This document shows positions 1 to 6,613 of a DNA stretch of 12,509 nt, piece after piece. The notes under the pieces were generated by a model. The model searched no databases and was not told the origin of the DNA. It was given only the letters and a program-made list of their open reading frames with translations. The stretch is from positions 1 through 12,509 of the forward strand of contig MGSU01000095.1 in NCBI GenBank assembly GCA_001799195.1. The letters are read 5' to 3'. Numbering within the stretch: the first letter of the stretch is position 1; each line of letters opens with the position of its first letter. The translations under genes and the position numbers were made by a program. Source of the stretch: Deltaproteobacteria bacterium RIFOXYA12_FULL_61_11. GTDB taxonomy: Bacteria; Bdellovibrionota_F; JAHFAK01; YA12-FULL-61-11.

Positions 1-65
1 TCGCGTTGAGCTACCCAACCATCGGCTTCGTTTTGATGAAGGATGGAAATGGTACAGAAGAACAT
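1..65 (-). CDS. Cassette 2 gene, N-terminal fragment, unknown product
   Basis: On the - strand an ATG at 65-63 opens a frame that stays open to the window edge and encodes 21 residues starting MFFCTISILHQ. It lies 7 bases after AGAAGG, which is the end of the attC crossover core and resembles a Shine-Dalgarno sequence. This copies the arrangement at the start of cassette 1. The polarity fits an array reading away from intI. A competing reading exists: the + strand frame from base 3 is also open and ends at a TAA (78-80) inside the attC, encoding a C-terminus ending HTEAF. The fragment is too short to assign a function. Confidence 0.5.
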   Translation of the reverse strand, partial: MFFCTISILHQNEADGWVAQR

Positions 66-74
66 ACCGAGGCC

Positions 75-135
75 TTCTAACGCCACCGGTCAGCGGCGCG
101 AGCGTGCGAGCGTCCGCTGGAGTGGTATGTTAGAA
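75..135 (-). other. attC recombination site closing cassette 1
   Basis: This 61-base imperfect palindrome starts with TTCTAAC (75-81) and ends with GTTAGAA (129-135), which match the attC outer boxes apart from the first purine. The inner arms CAGCGG (91-96) and CCGCTG (114-119) are complementary, and CCAC (83-86) pairs with GTGG (122-125) around unpaired bases. The spacer between the inner arms is GC-rich. The length falls in the known attC range. The two halves differ by a few unpaired bases, as expected for a site folded as a single strand by an integron integrase. I assign the - orientation from the position of intI; the palindrome alone does not settle it. Confidence 0.88.
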
Positions 136-375
136 CTGCAACGTGTTGGTACGGTAGGGCAAAAGCCACCGAACTCACCTGTGAGATAACACCAGGATTA
201 CTGATAGCACAATGGTTAGTGGAAGACAAGCGAGGTACAACGATGAGCCATTTGTGCGTGCACCGGTCTCAGTCAACGGGTACCCCACAGATTATTTTAG
301 CCTCCGGCAGGACGTAGTTCTCGTAAGTATATCGAGTACGAGGATCTGAAGATGTGTTGAATAGATTGCATTATT
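136..375. other. Non-coding tail of cassette 1
   Basis: These 240 bases lie between the stop codon of the cassette 1 gene and its attC. All three - strand frames are interrupted and only very short reading frames remain. On the + strand a 45-codon frame runs from an ATG at 212 to a TGA at 347-349, but it has no Shine-Dalgarno sequence and could easily occur by chance. I see no internal attC that would divide the cassette in two. The stretch may be spacer, contain an antisense or small RNA, or be the remains of a decayed gene. Confidence 0.5.
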
Positions 376-819
376 TCAGTCGACGAATTGTGAGTTGAGT
401 ATAAAAAGACAGTATTCGTTTCGCGCAGTCGTGAACTGAGCTTGAGCTGATGCAACCGCCTTTGCGTTACCTGTACCAGCTTTGAGTTTGAGTTGCTCGT
501 TGTCAAAACGAGATTGCATCAACAGGGCACGTAAGCGCAGCAGCGTCCCTTTGGTTATTTTTACAGAATTGGGGTAAGGAATTCCAAATCCTTCCGTATT
601 TGCAAGAAGATCATTTATTGTCTTGTGTTGTTTCAGCACAATCCAGAAGTTGTTTTCTAGCCAATTCAATGATTTCATGGCAGACTTCTCAGTGAGGGCA
701 GTTTCTGGTATTTGTAAATCAGATGCTTCACTTGCAGAGTGTGTTCGGTCTGCACACAATGACTGTGCCAGTGCAGGGAATGCAAGGACAAACAAGAAGG
801 CAATGATGATCTTTAGCAT
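376..819 (-). CDS. Cassette 1 gene: small exported protein of unknown function
   Basis: The gene encodes 147 residues. The N-terminus is a clear signal peptide: MLK, then a hydrophobic stretch IIIAFLFVLAFPALA, with probable cleavage after ALA at residue 19. The mature part of about 128 residues is largely predicted helical, has an Ala/Gln-rich segment near the C-terminus and contains two cysteines (residue 22 and one about ten residues from the end) that could form a disulfide. I recognise no family. The ATG at 819-817 is preceded by GAAGGGG at good spacing; this Shine-Dalgarno sequence is part of the cassette's own crossover end. It is the first cassette after attI, the position usually best expressed from the integron promoter. 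Base composition is more AT-rich than the neighbouring chromosomal genes. Confidence 0.8.
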   Translation of the reverse strand: MLKIIIAFLFVLAFPALAQSLCADRTHSASEASDLQIPETALTEKSAMKSLNWLENNFWIVLKQHKTINDLLANTEGFGIPYPNSVKITKGTLLRLRALLMQSRFDNEQLKLKAGTGNAKAVASAQAQFTTARNEYCLFILNSQFVD

Positions 820-831
820 TGAATTGACCCC

Positions 832-900
832 TTCTAACTACAATTAGTCCACATCTTCAATCTGCACCACTTTTCACATAAGCGGTCAGGGGAGTCAAGC
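832..900 (-). other. attI region with crossover core
   Basis: On the - strand the core GTTAGAA lies at 838-832, identical to the core of the attC at 81-75. It marks the junction between the integron platform and cassette 1. Bases from about 839 to 900 should hold the integrase-binding part of attI, but attI sequences are not conserved between integrons, so the right boundary given here is only an estimate from the usual attI size. A TTGACT on the - strand (898-893) resembles a -35 box for the cassette promoter, but I found no convincing -10 partner at normal spacing. Confidence 0.6.
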
Positions 901-1000
901 GGAGAGGTGGTGGAGAAGGGGTTGGGGAAAGATAACAAGCTGAAAGAAAAAGCACAACAAGACGATTTCAGCACGGGTGGGGGAGGGGGGATTTCTGCGC

Positions 1001-1029
1001 TTGCCAAGTTGCTTAGGTTGACCTAAATT
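1001..1029 (+). promoter_or_regulatory. Predicted intI promoter, possibly giving a leaderless transcript
   Basis: TTGCCA at 1001-1006 matches five of six bases of the sigma-70 -35 consensus. Exactly 17 bases later TAAATT at 1024-1029 matches four of six of the -10 consensus. Transcription would start near 1036, next to the ATG at 1037, so the mRNA would have almost no leader. This is a reading by eye; the -10 is weak. Confidence 0.45.
1013..1026. promoter_or_regulatory. Palindromic candidate operator over the intI promoter
   Basis: TTAGGTTGACCTAA consists of perfect 6-base arms (TTAGGT and ACCTAA) around TG. It fills the second half of the promoter spacer and overlaps the first bases of the predicted -10 box, where a repressor would block RNA polymerase. 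Integron integrase promoters in other bacteria carry LexA boxes at this place, and LexA sites differ between phyla. Identification as a LexA site here is inference only. Confidence 0.4.
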
Positions 1030-1036
1030 GGGCGGG

Positions 1037-2029
1037 ATGGATACGCCTCAGAATACCAGCAACGCTCCTCCGAAACCGAAGCTGCTCGATCAGCTCAGGG
1101 CGGCGATACGGGCTCGGCATTACAGCCTTCGCACCGAGGGGGTGTACGTCGACTGGGCGCGGCGGTACATCTTCTTCCACGGCAAGCGCCATCCGAAGGA
1201 GCTGGGGTCCGAGGAGGTGGCGGCGTTCCTCAACTACTTGGCCGGTGAGCGGCACGTCGCGGCCTCGACACAGAATCAGGCTCGGGCTGCTTTGGTGTTT
1301 TTGTACCGGCAGGTGTTGGGTATAGACCTGCCCTGGCTCGACGAGGTGGTGCAGGCGCGGCGGCCGGAACGGCTGCCGGTGGTGTTGAGCAAGAGCGAGG
1401 TGCGACTGCTACTCGACCAGCTCAGCGGGTCCATGGGGCTGATCTGCGGTTTGCTCTACGGGACCGGCCTACGCTTGATGGAGGGGGTGCGGCTGCGGGT
1501 CAAAGACCTCGACTTCGACCAGCGGCAGGTGCTGGTGCGGCAGGGCAAGGGCGGCAAGGACCGGGTCTCGGTGTTGCCCGAGAGCCTGATCCCGGGCTTG
1601 CAGCAGCAGCTCGAGAAGGTGAAGAAGGTGCACGAGGCCGATATTGCGGCGGGTTTTGGCGAGGTTTTCCTGCCGGACGCGCTGGCAGGGAAGTACAAGG
1701 CCGCGGCTCGGAACTGGGGCTGGCAGTATGTTTTTCCCTCGCCGCAGCGCTCGATCGACCCGCGCAGCGGCAAGGAGCGGCGGCACCATGTGTTGCCAGA
1801 GAGCGTGCAACGGGCGGTGCGCGAGGCGGCGAGGGCAGCGGAGCTGACGAAGCACGTCACCCCGCACGTGCTCCGGCACAGCTTTGCCACGCACCTCTTG
1901 CAGGCAGGGAAGGATATCCGCACCGTGCAGGAGCTGCTCGGCCACCGCGACGTGAAGACCACCATGATCTACACCCACGTACTCGGTCCGGGCCGCCTCG
2001 GGGTCGAGAGTCCGCTCGATCAGCTCTGA
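1037..2029 (+). CDS. intI: Integron integrase (tyrosine recombinase IntI)
   Basis: This 330-residue tyrosine recombinase catalyses site-specific exchange between attI and folded single-stranded attC sites, and so inserts and shuffles gene cassettes. The N-terminal SAM-like DNA-binding domain contains the integrase-typical [13 protein letters not shown]. The catalytic residues are all present: Arg146 (GTGLRLMEG), the beta-hairpin Lys171 (GKGGKDR), His277 and Arg280 ([12 protein letters not shown]), His303 (LLGH) and nucleophile Tyr312 (MIYTHV). These numbers equal those I recall for class 1 IntI1. The extra segment unique to integron integrases lies around residues 200-250, including LPDALAGKY and [12 protein letters not shown] prefer the ATG at 1037; a TTG at 1028 would add three residues but overlaps the predicted -10 box. 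No frameshift or missing residue is seen, so it should be active. It points away from the cassettes, the normal arrangement. Confidence 0.95.
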   Translation: MDTPQNTSNAPPKPKLLDQLRAAIRARHYSLRTEGVYVDWARRYIFFHGKRHPKELGSEEVAAFLNYLAGERHVAASTQNQARAALVFLYRQVLGIDLPWLDEVVQARRPERLPVVLSKSEVRLLLDQLSGSMGLICGLLYGTGLRLMEGVRLRVKDLDFDQRQVLVRQGKGGKDRVSVLPESLIPGLQQQLEKVKKVHEADIAAGFGEVFLPDALAGKYKAAARNWGWQYVFPSPQRSIDPRSGKERRHHVLPESVQRAVREAARAAELTKHVTPHVLRHSFATHLLQAGKDIRTVQELLGHRDVKTTMIYTHVLGPGRLGVESPLDQL

Positions 2030-2069
2030 GCGGGAAGGGAACGTTCAAGGCAGCAAACCCAACCTCGTA

Positions 2070-2098
2070 TTTCCACCCATGCCCGGGCGTGCTATCAT
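2070..2098 (+). promoter_or_regulatory. Predicted eutBC promoter
   Basis: TTTCCA (2070-2075) and TATCAT (2093-2098) are separated by 17 bases and each resembles the sigma-70 consensus (four and five of six bases). The predicted start near 2105 leaves a leader of about 23 bases before the eutB start. The 98-base gap behind intI holds no terminator that I can see and is too short for a cobalamin riboswitch. Confidence 0.45.
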
Positions 2099-2127
2099 CG
2101 CCTCGAGTGTTCGTCGGAGGAGGAGCG

Positions 2128-3489
2128 GTGCGGCTCGGTGTCACCCTGAGGGGGAAGACCTATCGGTTCATCGAGGTCAAAGAGGTCCTCGCCAAGGCCA
2201 ACGCGCCGCGTTCCGGGGACTACCTCGCCGGGGTCGCCGCGGGCGATGCGGCCGAACGGGTCGCCGCCAGGGCCGTCCTGGCCGGCCTGACTCTCGGTGA
2301 ACTGCGCGAACACCCGGTCGTGCCCTACGAACGGGACGCGCTGACCCGCCTCTGCGAGGACAGCCTCGACGAGCGCGCCTTTCGCACCGTGGCCCATCTC
2401 TCGGTAGGACAATTCCGCGAGTGGATCCTCGACGATGCCACCACCCCCGAACAGCTCCGCGCGGTCGCGCCCGGGCTCCTCCCCGAGATGGCCGCGGCGG
2501 TCTGTAAGCTCATGTCCAACCTCGACCTCATGGTCGCCGGCCGCAAGTGCGAGGTGGTGGTGAGGGCCAACAGCACCCTCGGGTTGCCCCGGCGCTTGTC
2601 CTCGCGGCTCCAGCCCAACCATCCGGCCGATGAACTTGTCGGGATCCTCTGCAGCACCCGCGAAGGTTTATCGTACGGCTGCGGCGACGCGGTGATCGGC
2701 GTCAACCCGGCCACGGACAGCGTGGCCTCGACCGTGGAGATTCTCAAGGCCCTCGACGATCTGTTGCGCCGCAATCGGATACCGACCCAGCACTGCGTGC
2801 TCTCGCACGTGACCGTGCAGATGCAGGCGCTCGAGCAGGGCTGTCCCATGGACCTCGTGTTCCAGTCCCTCGCCGGTACCGAGCAGGCCAATAAGGCCTT
2901 CGGCGTGAGCATCCCCCTGCTCGACGAAGCCCTGGCCATGGTGCGGGAGCGGGGCACTGCCCGGGGTCCCAACCGGATGTATTTCGAAACCGGGCAAGGT
3001 ACGGGTTTCTCCTGCGGCGCACACCATGGCGCCGACCAGGTTACCCTGGAGGCGAGGTGCTACGGGCTGGCCCGGCGCTACGAACCCTTCCTGGTCAACA
3101 CCGTGGTAGGCTTCATCGGGCCGGAGTACCTGGAGGACGGTGCTCAGATCACGAGGGCCGGGCTCGAGGACCACTTCATGGGCAAGCTGCTCGGGCTGCC
3201 CATGGGCTGTGACGCTTGTTATACGTACCACTCGAGTATGTCGCAGGACGAGCTCGAGGCGTTGGAGGTCCTGCTCGCCTCGGCAGGCTGCTGCTACCTG
3301 ATGTCCTTGCCGCTCGGCGACGACGTCATGCTCAACTACCAGTCGACCTCGTTCCACGAGGTGTCTGCGCTGCGTCGGCTCCTCGGTTGCCGGCCCACCC
3401 CGGAGTTCGAGGCCTGGGCGGCGGAGCTGGGCATCCTCGAGCACGGTCTGCCCGGTCCCCGTTTCGCCGACCCCGAGGTGGTGCGATGA
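2128..3489 (+). CDS. eutB: Ethanolamine ammonia-lyase large subunit
   Basis: EutB forms the TIM-barrel core of the adenosylcobalamin-dependent enzyme that converts ethanolamine to acetaldehyde and ammonia. I choose the GTG at 2128, just after GGAGGAGGAG (2116-2125). It gives 453 residues, the length of the E. coli protein, and the N-terminus then aligns (ending in EVKEVLAKAN). The reported active-site residues fall at the expected numbers: Arg160 and Gln162 (SRLQPN), Asn193 (IGVNPAT), Glu287 (YFETGQG) and Asp362 (MGCDACYT). The conserved NTVVGFIGPEYL and AGLEDHFMGKL segments are present. The frame is open back to 2089, but that extension has no counterpart in the family. The stop overlaps the eutC start by ATGA, so the subunits are translationally coupled. 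The reactivating factor EutA is not in the window. Confidence 0.97.
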   Translation: MRLGVTLRGKTYRFIEVKEVLAKANAPRSGDYLAGVAAGDAAERVAARAVLAGLTLGELREHPVVPYERDALTRLCEDSLDERAFRTVAHLSVGQFREWILDDATTPEQLRAVAPGLLPEMAAAVCKLMSNLDLMVAGRKCEVVVRANSTLGLPRRLSSRLQPNHPADELVGILCSTREGLSYGCGDAVIGVNPATDSVASTVEILKALDDLLRRNRIPTQHCVLSHVTVQMQALEQGCPMDLVFQSLAGTEQANKAFGVSIPLLDEALAMVRERGTARGPNRMYFETGQGTGFSCGAHHGADQVTLEARCYGLARRYEPFLVNTVVGFIGPEYLEDGAQITRAGLEDHFMGKLLGLPMGCDACYTYHSSMSQDELEALEVLLASAGCCYLMSLPLGDDVMLNYQSTSFHEVSALRRLLGCRPTPEFEAWAAELGILEHGLPGPRFADPEVVR

Positions 3490-4403
3490 GCAGCACCCGC
3501 GACTTGATGGCCGGCCTGCGCAGGAGGATGGGGGAAGACCGGCCGCTCTCTGCTCCCCGGCCCATGACCTCTCCGGTACAGCTCCCCGTACGGCGGTACT
3601 CGCCCGAGGGCGGCTCTAACTCCTTCGCGCGCGAGGCCTCCCAGCACACCACCGCGGTCCTGGGCATCGGGCACGTCGGAGGACGATATGCCACGGACGT
3701 GGTCCTGCAATTCCAGGCCGAGCTGGCCGTGGCGCACCAGGCCGTCGCGGCTGAGCTGCCGGAAGGCTGGGCCGAGGAGCACGGCTACCTGCCGCTCAAG
3801 TCCCTGGTCTCGGCGCACCGCGAGTTCCTGCTCCGCCCCGAGCTCGGTCGACGGCTCGACCAACCCAGTCTGGAGTTGCTCCGAGCAACGGCGGAGAAGA
3901 ACGTCGACGTGCAGCTCATTCTCGCCGACGGTCTCTCGGCCTCGGCCTGCATGGCCTCGGGACCTGCGCTGCTCGCCATGCTCGGCGACACCTGCCGTGC
4001 AAGAGGTTGGAAGGTCGGTACCCCCTGCTGTGTTCGCTATGCAAGGGTCTGGTTAGAGGACGAGCTCGGTCAAGAGGTCGGGGCAAGGGTCGCGGTTATC
4101 GTGCTGGGTGAGCGACCCGGCTTGGGCACGGGCGACGGTCTCTCGGCGTACCTCGTCCATGGCCCCGAGGTCGGGAAGACCGACGGCGACCGCAACATGC
4201 TCTCGAACCTCCATGCCCGCGGTACCCCGGTCGAGGTAGCGGTGCCGCGGCTCTGCGCCTTGATCGCCGCCATGCTCGAACAGGGGACCTCGGGGGTCGG
4301 CTTGGACCTCTCGCGACTCCCTGCCGAGCTTGGCGCCGTGGAAGATCGCAGCTATCGCCCACCGCAACGGCGGCAACGTCTGGTGGAGCAAGAAGAACCA
4401 TGA
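3486..4403 (+). CDS. eutC: Ethanolamine ammonia-lyase small subunit
   Basis: EutC (305 residues, about ten more than in E. coli) pairs with EutB and contributes to cobalamin binding at the subunit interface. Family blocks are clear: DVQLILADGLS around 141-151, WKVGTPCCVRYARV around 175-188, LGERPGLGTGDGLSAY around 207-222 and NMLSNLHARGTP near 237-248. The first 15 or so residues (MSSTRDLMAGLRRRM) could form a short amphipathic helix. In enteric EutC a comparable N-terminal segment targets the enzyme to the microcompartment, so targeting here is possible but inferred. A charged C-terminal tail of about 30 residues after MLEQGTSG exceeds the enteric protein. The segment GHVGGRY and following FQAELA differ from the E. 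coli stretch with ADHS. The start overlaps the eutB stop (ATGA). Confidence 0.95.
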   Translation: MSSTRDLMAGLRRRMGEDRPLSAPRPMTSPVQLPVRRYSPEGGSNSFAREASQHTTAVLGIGHVGGRYATDVVLQFQAELAVAHQAVAAELPEGWAEEHGYLPLKSLVSAHREFLLRPELGRRLDQPSLELLRATAEKNVDVQLILADGLSASACMASGPALLAMLGDTCRARGWKVGTPCCVRYARVWLEDELGQEVGARVAVIVLGERPGLGTGDGLSAYLVHGPEVGKTDGDRNMLSNLHARGTPVEVAVPRLCALIAAMLEQGTSGVGLDLSRLPAELGAVEDRSYRPPQRRQRLVEQEEP

Positions 4404-4415
4404 AGGCCTAGGGAT

Positions 4416-5627
4416 TCAGCGAGGAGCAGTTCCGGCGCGGGTTCGCCCGATCTTCTCGACGGTGCCGTTCGGCCGCCTGAGGGTCAAGGTACCATCGTCC
4501 TCGACCAGGACATAGCCGAGCCGAGTGAGCGTATTGCCGTACCCCTGACTCAGGCCGAGGTCATCGTGCACGATCAGGACATCCTCCTCGGAGAAGGCAT
4601 CGGTCGGGCCTATCCAATTCCCAAGCGGGAGCACCTTCTGCGTATGCACGCGATCGTGTCCGCGCAGGATCGTGTGTACTCCGGTCTCTGAGAAGAAGCG
4701 CTTGGCGGTTTCGCTGGTATCAAGGGCGTGATCGCTGCGCTCGGCATCGTCCGAAGCCCAGGTCAGTTCATCGACGAGCGCGCGTTGGTCCGCGGGTTGA
4801 GCACATTTCATCGTCGCATCCTTCTCGGGACTCGAGGTCTTCTCGTCACAACAGGAAAGGTAGTCTTGCCAGGACCTGTTGAGCCGGTCGAGTTCGGCGG
4901 CAAACCCCTGAGGGGTGGGTTTCCCTCCCATGGCCTTGCGCAACTGGGCGATCGCGGAGGCAGTGAAGCCGCCGTGCACATAGAGGGTCCCGTTGGAGAC
5001 CTGAGCGATTGTGGATTGGGAAAAAACCTTAAAGGGGTTGAGAGATTTCCCGCTCTTGCTCGCGAGGTTGCGATAGCGGTTCAAGAGCATGGTGCGCACG
5101 GTTGCAAGATTGCTGGCGCCGTAGGCTTCGAAGTTCTTGTACTTGTCGAACACCCTGATATCTTCGAGGAAGGAGCGGAGGTTCGGTTCGAACGAACAGG
5201 TCTCGGCCAATTCGTCGATGCCCGGACCGGCGCCGTTATCATGGTGGATCGGGCGCTCGGGGTCGGTGTCGTCGTGGATGACGCCGAGCCAATTGGCTAC
5301 TTGCTGTTCGTCCCCGCACAACCCGGCGAGCGCCATGACATCGTGATTGCCTGCCACCATATGTACGTGGCCGGGGTTGTTTTCTGCCATACCGTCCACG
5401 GTCTCGAGCAGGGGGTGGAGCTTGTCGTACCGGTCGAAGAGGTCTCCGGTTAAGACCAGCTCATCGCTTGCAGGGTGCCAAGGACCGACGGGGGAACGAT
5501 CGGGAGTTTGCAGCTCGTGCAGGATCGCCCTGAGGACTTCTCCGTCCCCGTGGAGATCGCCGATGACCAGGGTCCGGGCAGTCGAAACAAAGGGGAGCAA
5601 CAAGCTCGCGAGGAGGAACCAGTACAT
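4416..5627 (-). CDS. Exported calcineurin-like metallophosphatase
   Basis: The 403-residue protein has the metallophosphatase motifs in order: GDLHGD (23-28), GDLFDR (61-66), GNHD (93-96), the single His in YVHGGF (His218) and GHDRVH (323-328). Together they supply a two-metal centre for phosphoester hydrolysis. Spacing and the late GHxxxH resemble bacterial Shewanella-like protein phosphatases, but the substrate cannot be read from sequence. MYWFLLASLLLPFVSTA is a probable signal peptide, so it should act outside the cytoplasm. I choose the ATG at 5627, preceded by GGAGAAG at 5 bases; an upstream ATG (5657) would add ten charged residues before the signal. The gene lies antisense between eutC and eutL, ending 12 bases from eutC without room for a separate terminator. 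Confidence 0.88.
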   Translation of the reverse strand: MYWFLLASLLLPFVSTARTLVIGDLHGDGEVLRAILHELQTPDRSPVGPWHPASDELVLTGDLFDRYDKLHPLLETVDGMAENNPGHVHMVAGNHDVMALAGLCGDEQQVANWLGVIHDDTDPERPIHHDNGAGPGIDELAETCSFEPNLRSFLEDIRVFDKYKNFEAYGASNLATVRTMLLNRYRNLASKSGKSLNPFKVFSQSTIAQVSNGTLYVHGGFTASAIAQLRKAMGGKPTPQGFAAELDRLNRSWQDYLSCCDEKTSSPEKDATMKCAQPADQRALVDELTWASDDAERSDHALDTSETAKRFFSETGVHTILRGHDRVHTQKVLPLGNWIGPTDAFSEEDVLIVHDDLGLSQGYGNTLTRLGYVLVEDDGTLTLRRPNGTVEKIGRTRAGTAPR

Positions 5628-5872
5628 GCTGCTTCTCCGTTCGACCTGACGGACCATGCCGGGAATAGCAAAAGATGAGCCATGATTCTTGGACCGGCGG
5701 GTTGTAGAGTGCTTTGAATAGTAATGAGAAACATCAAGACAGGTGGCTGCTCCTTGGCGTCCTGTTCGGGCTGGTGATCACTCCCCTGACACGATCGAGG
5801 AGCGTGTCCGCCGGCGTGACACTTTTCCCTGTCCCGGGGGGGGCTTCCTCCAAGCTCATGCCGGCAGGTAAA

Positions 5873-5916
5873 ACCTCGTTGCGGCGAGGTCGTCCGAAGA
5901 CCTTGAGCTCCAAGGT
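5873..5916 (+). promoter_or_regulatory. Pair of short inverted repeats upstream of eutL
   Basis: ACCTCG and CGAGGT flank a six-base loop (5873-5890). Ten bases later ACCTTG and CAAGGT flank AGCTC (5900-5916). The second repeat overlaps the predicted -35 box of eutL and is close to a full palindrome, so it could be a protein-binding operator. Both could also be chance in GC-rich DNA. Confidence 0.3.
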
Positions 5917-5932
5917 AGGCCTAGTGTATGGT
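5903..5932 (+). promoter_or_regulatory. Predicted eutL promoter
   Basis: TTGAGC (5903-5908) and TATGGT (5927-5932) are separated by 18 bases and each matches four of six consensus bases. The position, 27 bases before the eutL start, resembles that of the predicted eutB promoter. It is weak by consensus. Confidence 0.3.
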
Positions 5933-5959
5933 GAACTTGCTCCTACTGGGGAGAGAACC

Positions 5960-6613
5960 ATGATCCTTGAGCCCATTCCCCCGATTGTGCTCTCGGTGCG
6001 GCGGTTGCCGGGCGCGCACCCTTCCGTGTTGAGGGCCTACGGGGCGGATCCCACGCGTCACACCTCGCTCGGGCTCGTCACCTGCGATCAGGATGACAGC
6101 ACCTACGTCGCCCTGGACGAGGCCACCAAGCATGCCGCCGTGGACGTGGTCTTCGCCCGCTCGTTCTATGCCGGAGCGGCACACGCCTCGGGCCGGCTCA
6201 GCGGCGAGATCCTCGGAGTCCTGGCCGCCGAGGATCCGGCCGAAGTCGATGCAGGCCTGGAGGCCTTGCTCACCTGTCTCGAACACGACGCATGCTTCTA
6301 TCGCGCGGACGAGCGCGGCGCGATCGCAGTATTCCCCCACGTCATTGCCTCGCTCGGGCAGTATCTCTCGGCGCAAGCCGGGTTGGCCCCCGGCGACGCC
6401 ATGGCCTATCTCGTCGCCCCGCCGCTCGAAGCCACAATCGCCTTGGATGCCGCCCTGAAGGCTGCCGAGGTTCGCGTGGTCAAGATTTTTCCCCCGCCGA
6501 CCGAGACCAACTACGCCGCCGCCTGGCTCACCGGAGCCCAGGTCGATTGTGAGGCCGCTGCTCTGGCTTACGCCGAGACCGTGGTCGAGGTTGGGAGGAA
6601 GCCGCATTGCTAA
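5960..6613 (+). CDS. eutL: Ethanolamine microcompartment shell protein EutL
   Basis: EutL is a tandem bacterial-microcompartment (BMC) domain protein that forms trimeric, hexagon-shaped shell tiles with a gated pore. The ATG at 5960 follows GGGGAGAG and gives 217 residues, against 219 in E. coli. Recognisable stretches are SLGLVTCDQDDSTYVALDEATK (36-57, with the acidic Asp45-Asp46 pair), ARSFYAGAAH (66-75), GDAMAYLVAPPLEAT (145-159) and FPPPTETNYAAAWLTGAQ (177-194). Both BMC repeats appear complete. It is the only shell gene in the window and is separated from eutBC by an antisense gene, although these genes are usually contiguous. Its 3' end overlaps the next gene by seven bases. Confidence 0.95.
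   Translation: MILEPIPPIVLSVRRLPGAHPSVLRAYGADPTRHTSLGLVTCDQDDSTYVALDEATKHAAVDVVFARSFYAGAAHASGRLSGEILGVLAAEDPAEVDAGLEALLTCLEHDACFYRADERGAIAVFPHVIASLGQYLSAQAGLAPGDAMAYLVAPPLEATIALDAALKAAEVRVVKIFPPPTETNYAAAWLTGAQVDCEAAALAYAETVVEVGRKPHC

Larger units (their letters stand above)
1..2029 (-). mobile_element. Chromosomal integron, platform end with first cassette and start of a second
   Basis: The stretch has the standard integron layout. An integrase gene at 1037-2029 points right, an attI-like region lies upstream of it, and cassettes extend away from it leftwards on the - strand. Two copies of the crossover core GTTAGAA (- strand) lie at 838-832 and 81-75; the second is the right half of an attC palindrome. 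The sequence between them (837 to 81, 757 bases) is one cassette, and a second starts at 80 and leaves the window. The cassette part is visibly richer in A and T than the flanking genes, as expected for imported cassettes. The left end of the array is not visible, so its length is unknown. Confidence 0.85.
5628..5959. other. Intergenic region between the phosphatase gene and eutL
   Basis: This 332-base divergent region should hold the promoters of both flanking genes. The + strand frame is open from a TTG at 5714 into eutL, but it has no Shine-Dalgarno sequence and no EutL counterpart, so I treat it as non-coding. It contains a run of eight G (5836-5843) and three perfect 6-base inverted repeats: 5788-5793 with 5803-5808, 5873-5878 with 5885-5890, and 5900-5905 with 5911-5916. 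No clear promoter for the phosphatase gene was found. Confidence 0.6.

Noticed and set aside
212-349. A 45-codon + strand reading frame in cassette 1
   Set aside because: It lacks a Shine-Dalgarno sequence, runs against the cassette polarity and its length is within chance expectation; kept only as a possibility in the findings.
297-506. A 69-codon - strand frame overlapping the cassette 1 gene
   Set aside because: Most of it overlaps the better supported signal-peptide gene in another frame, it has no ribosome-binding site and its composition looks like an out-of-frame translation.
2030-2127. Cobalamin riboswitch upstream of eutB
   Set aside because: The gap is only 98 bases, most of it upstream of the predicted transcript start, and no B12-box-like sequence is visible.
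5873-5916. EutV-type ANTAR antiterminator double hairpin before eutL
   Set aside because: One hairpin has a six-base loop, but the loop lacks the A at position 1 and G at position 4 known from ANTAR targets, the second loop has five bases, and no terminator overlaps them.
5714-5959. N-terminal extension of EutL from a TTG at 5714
   Set aside because: The frame is open, but there is no ribosome-binding site, no counterpart in EutL proteins, and a good Shine-Dalgarno plus ATG at 5960 gives the normal family length.
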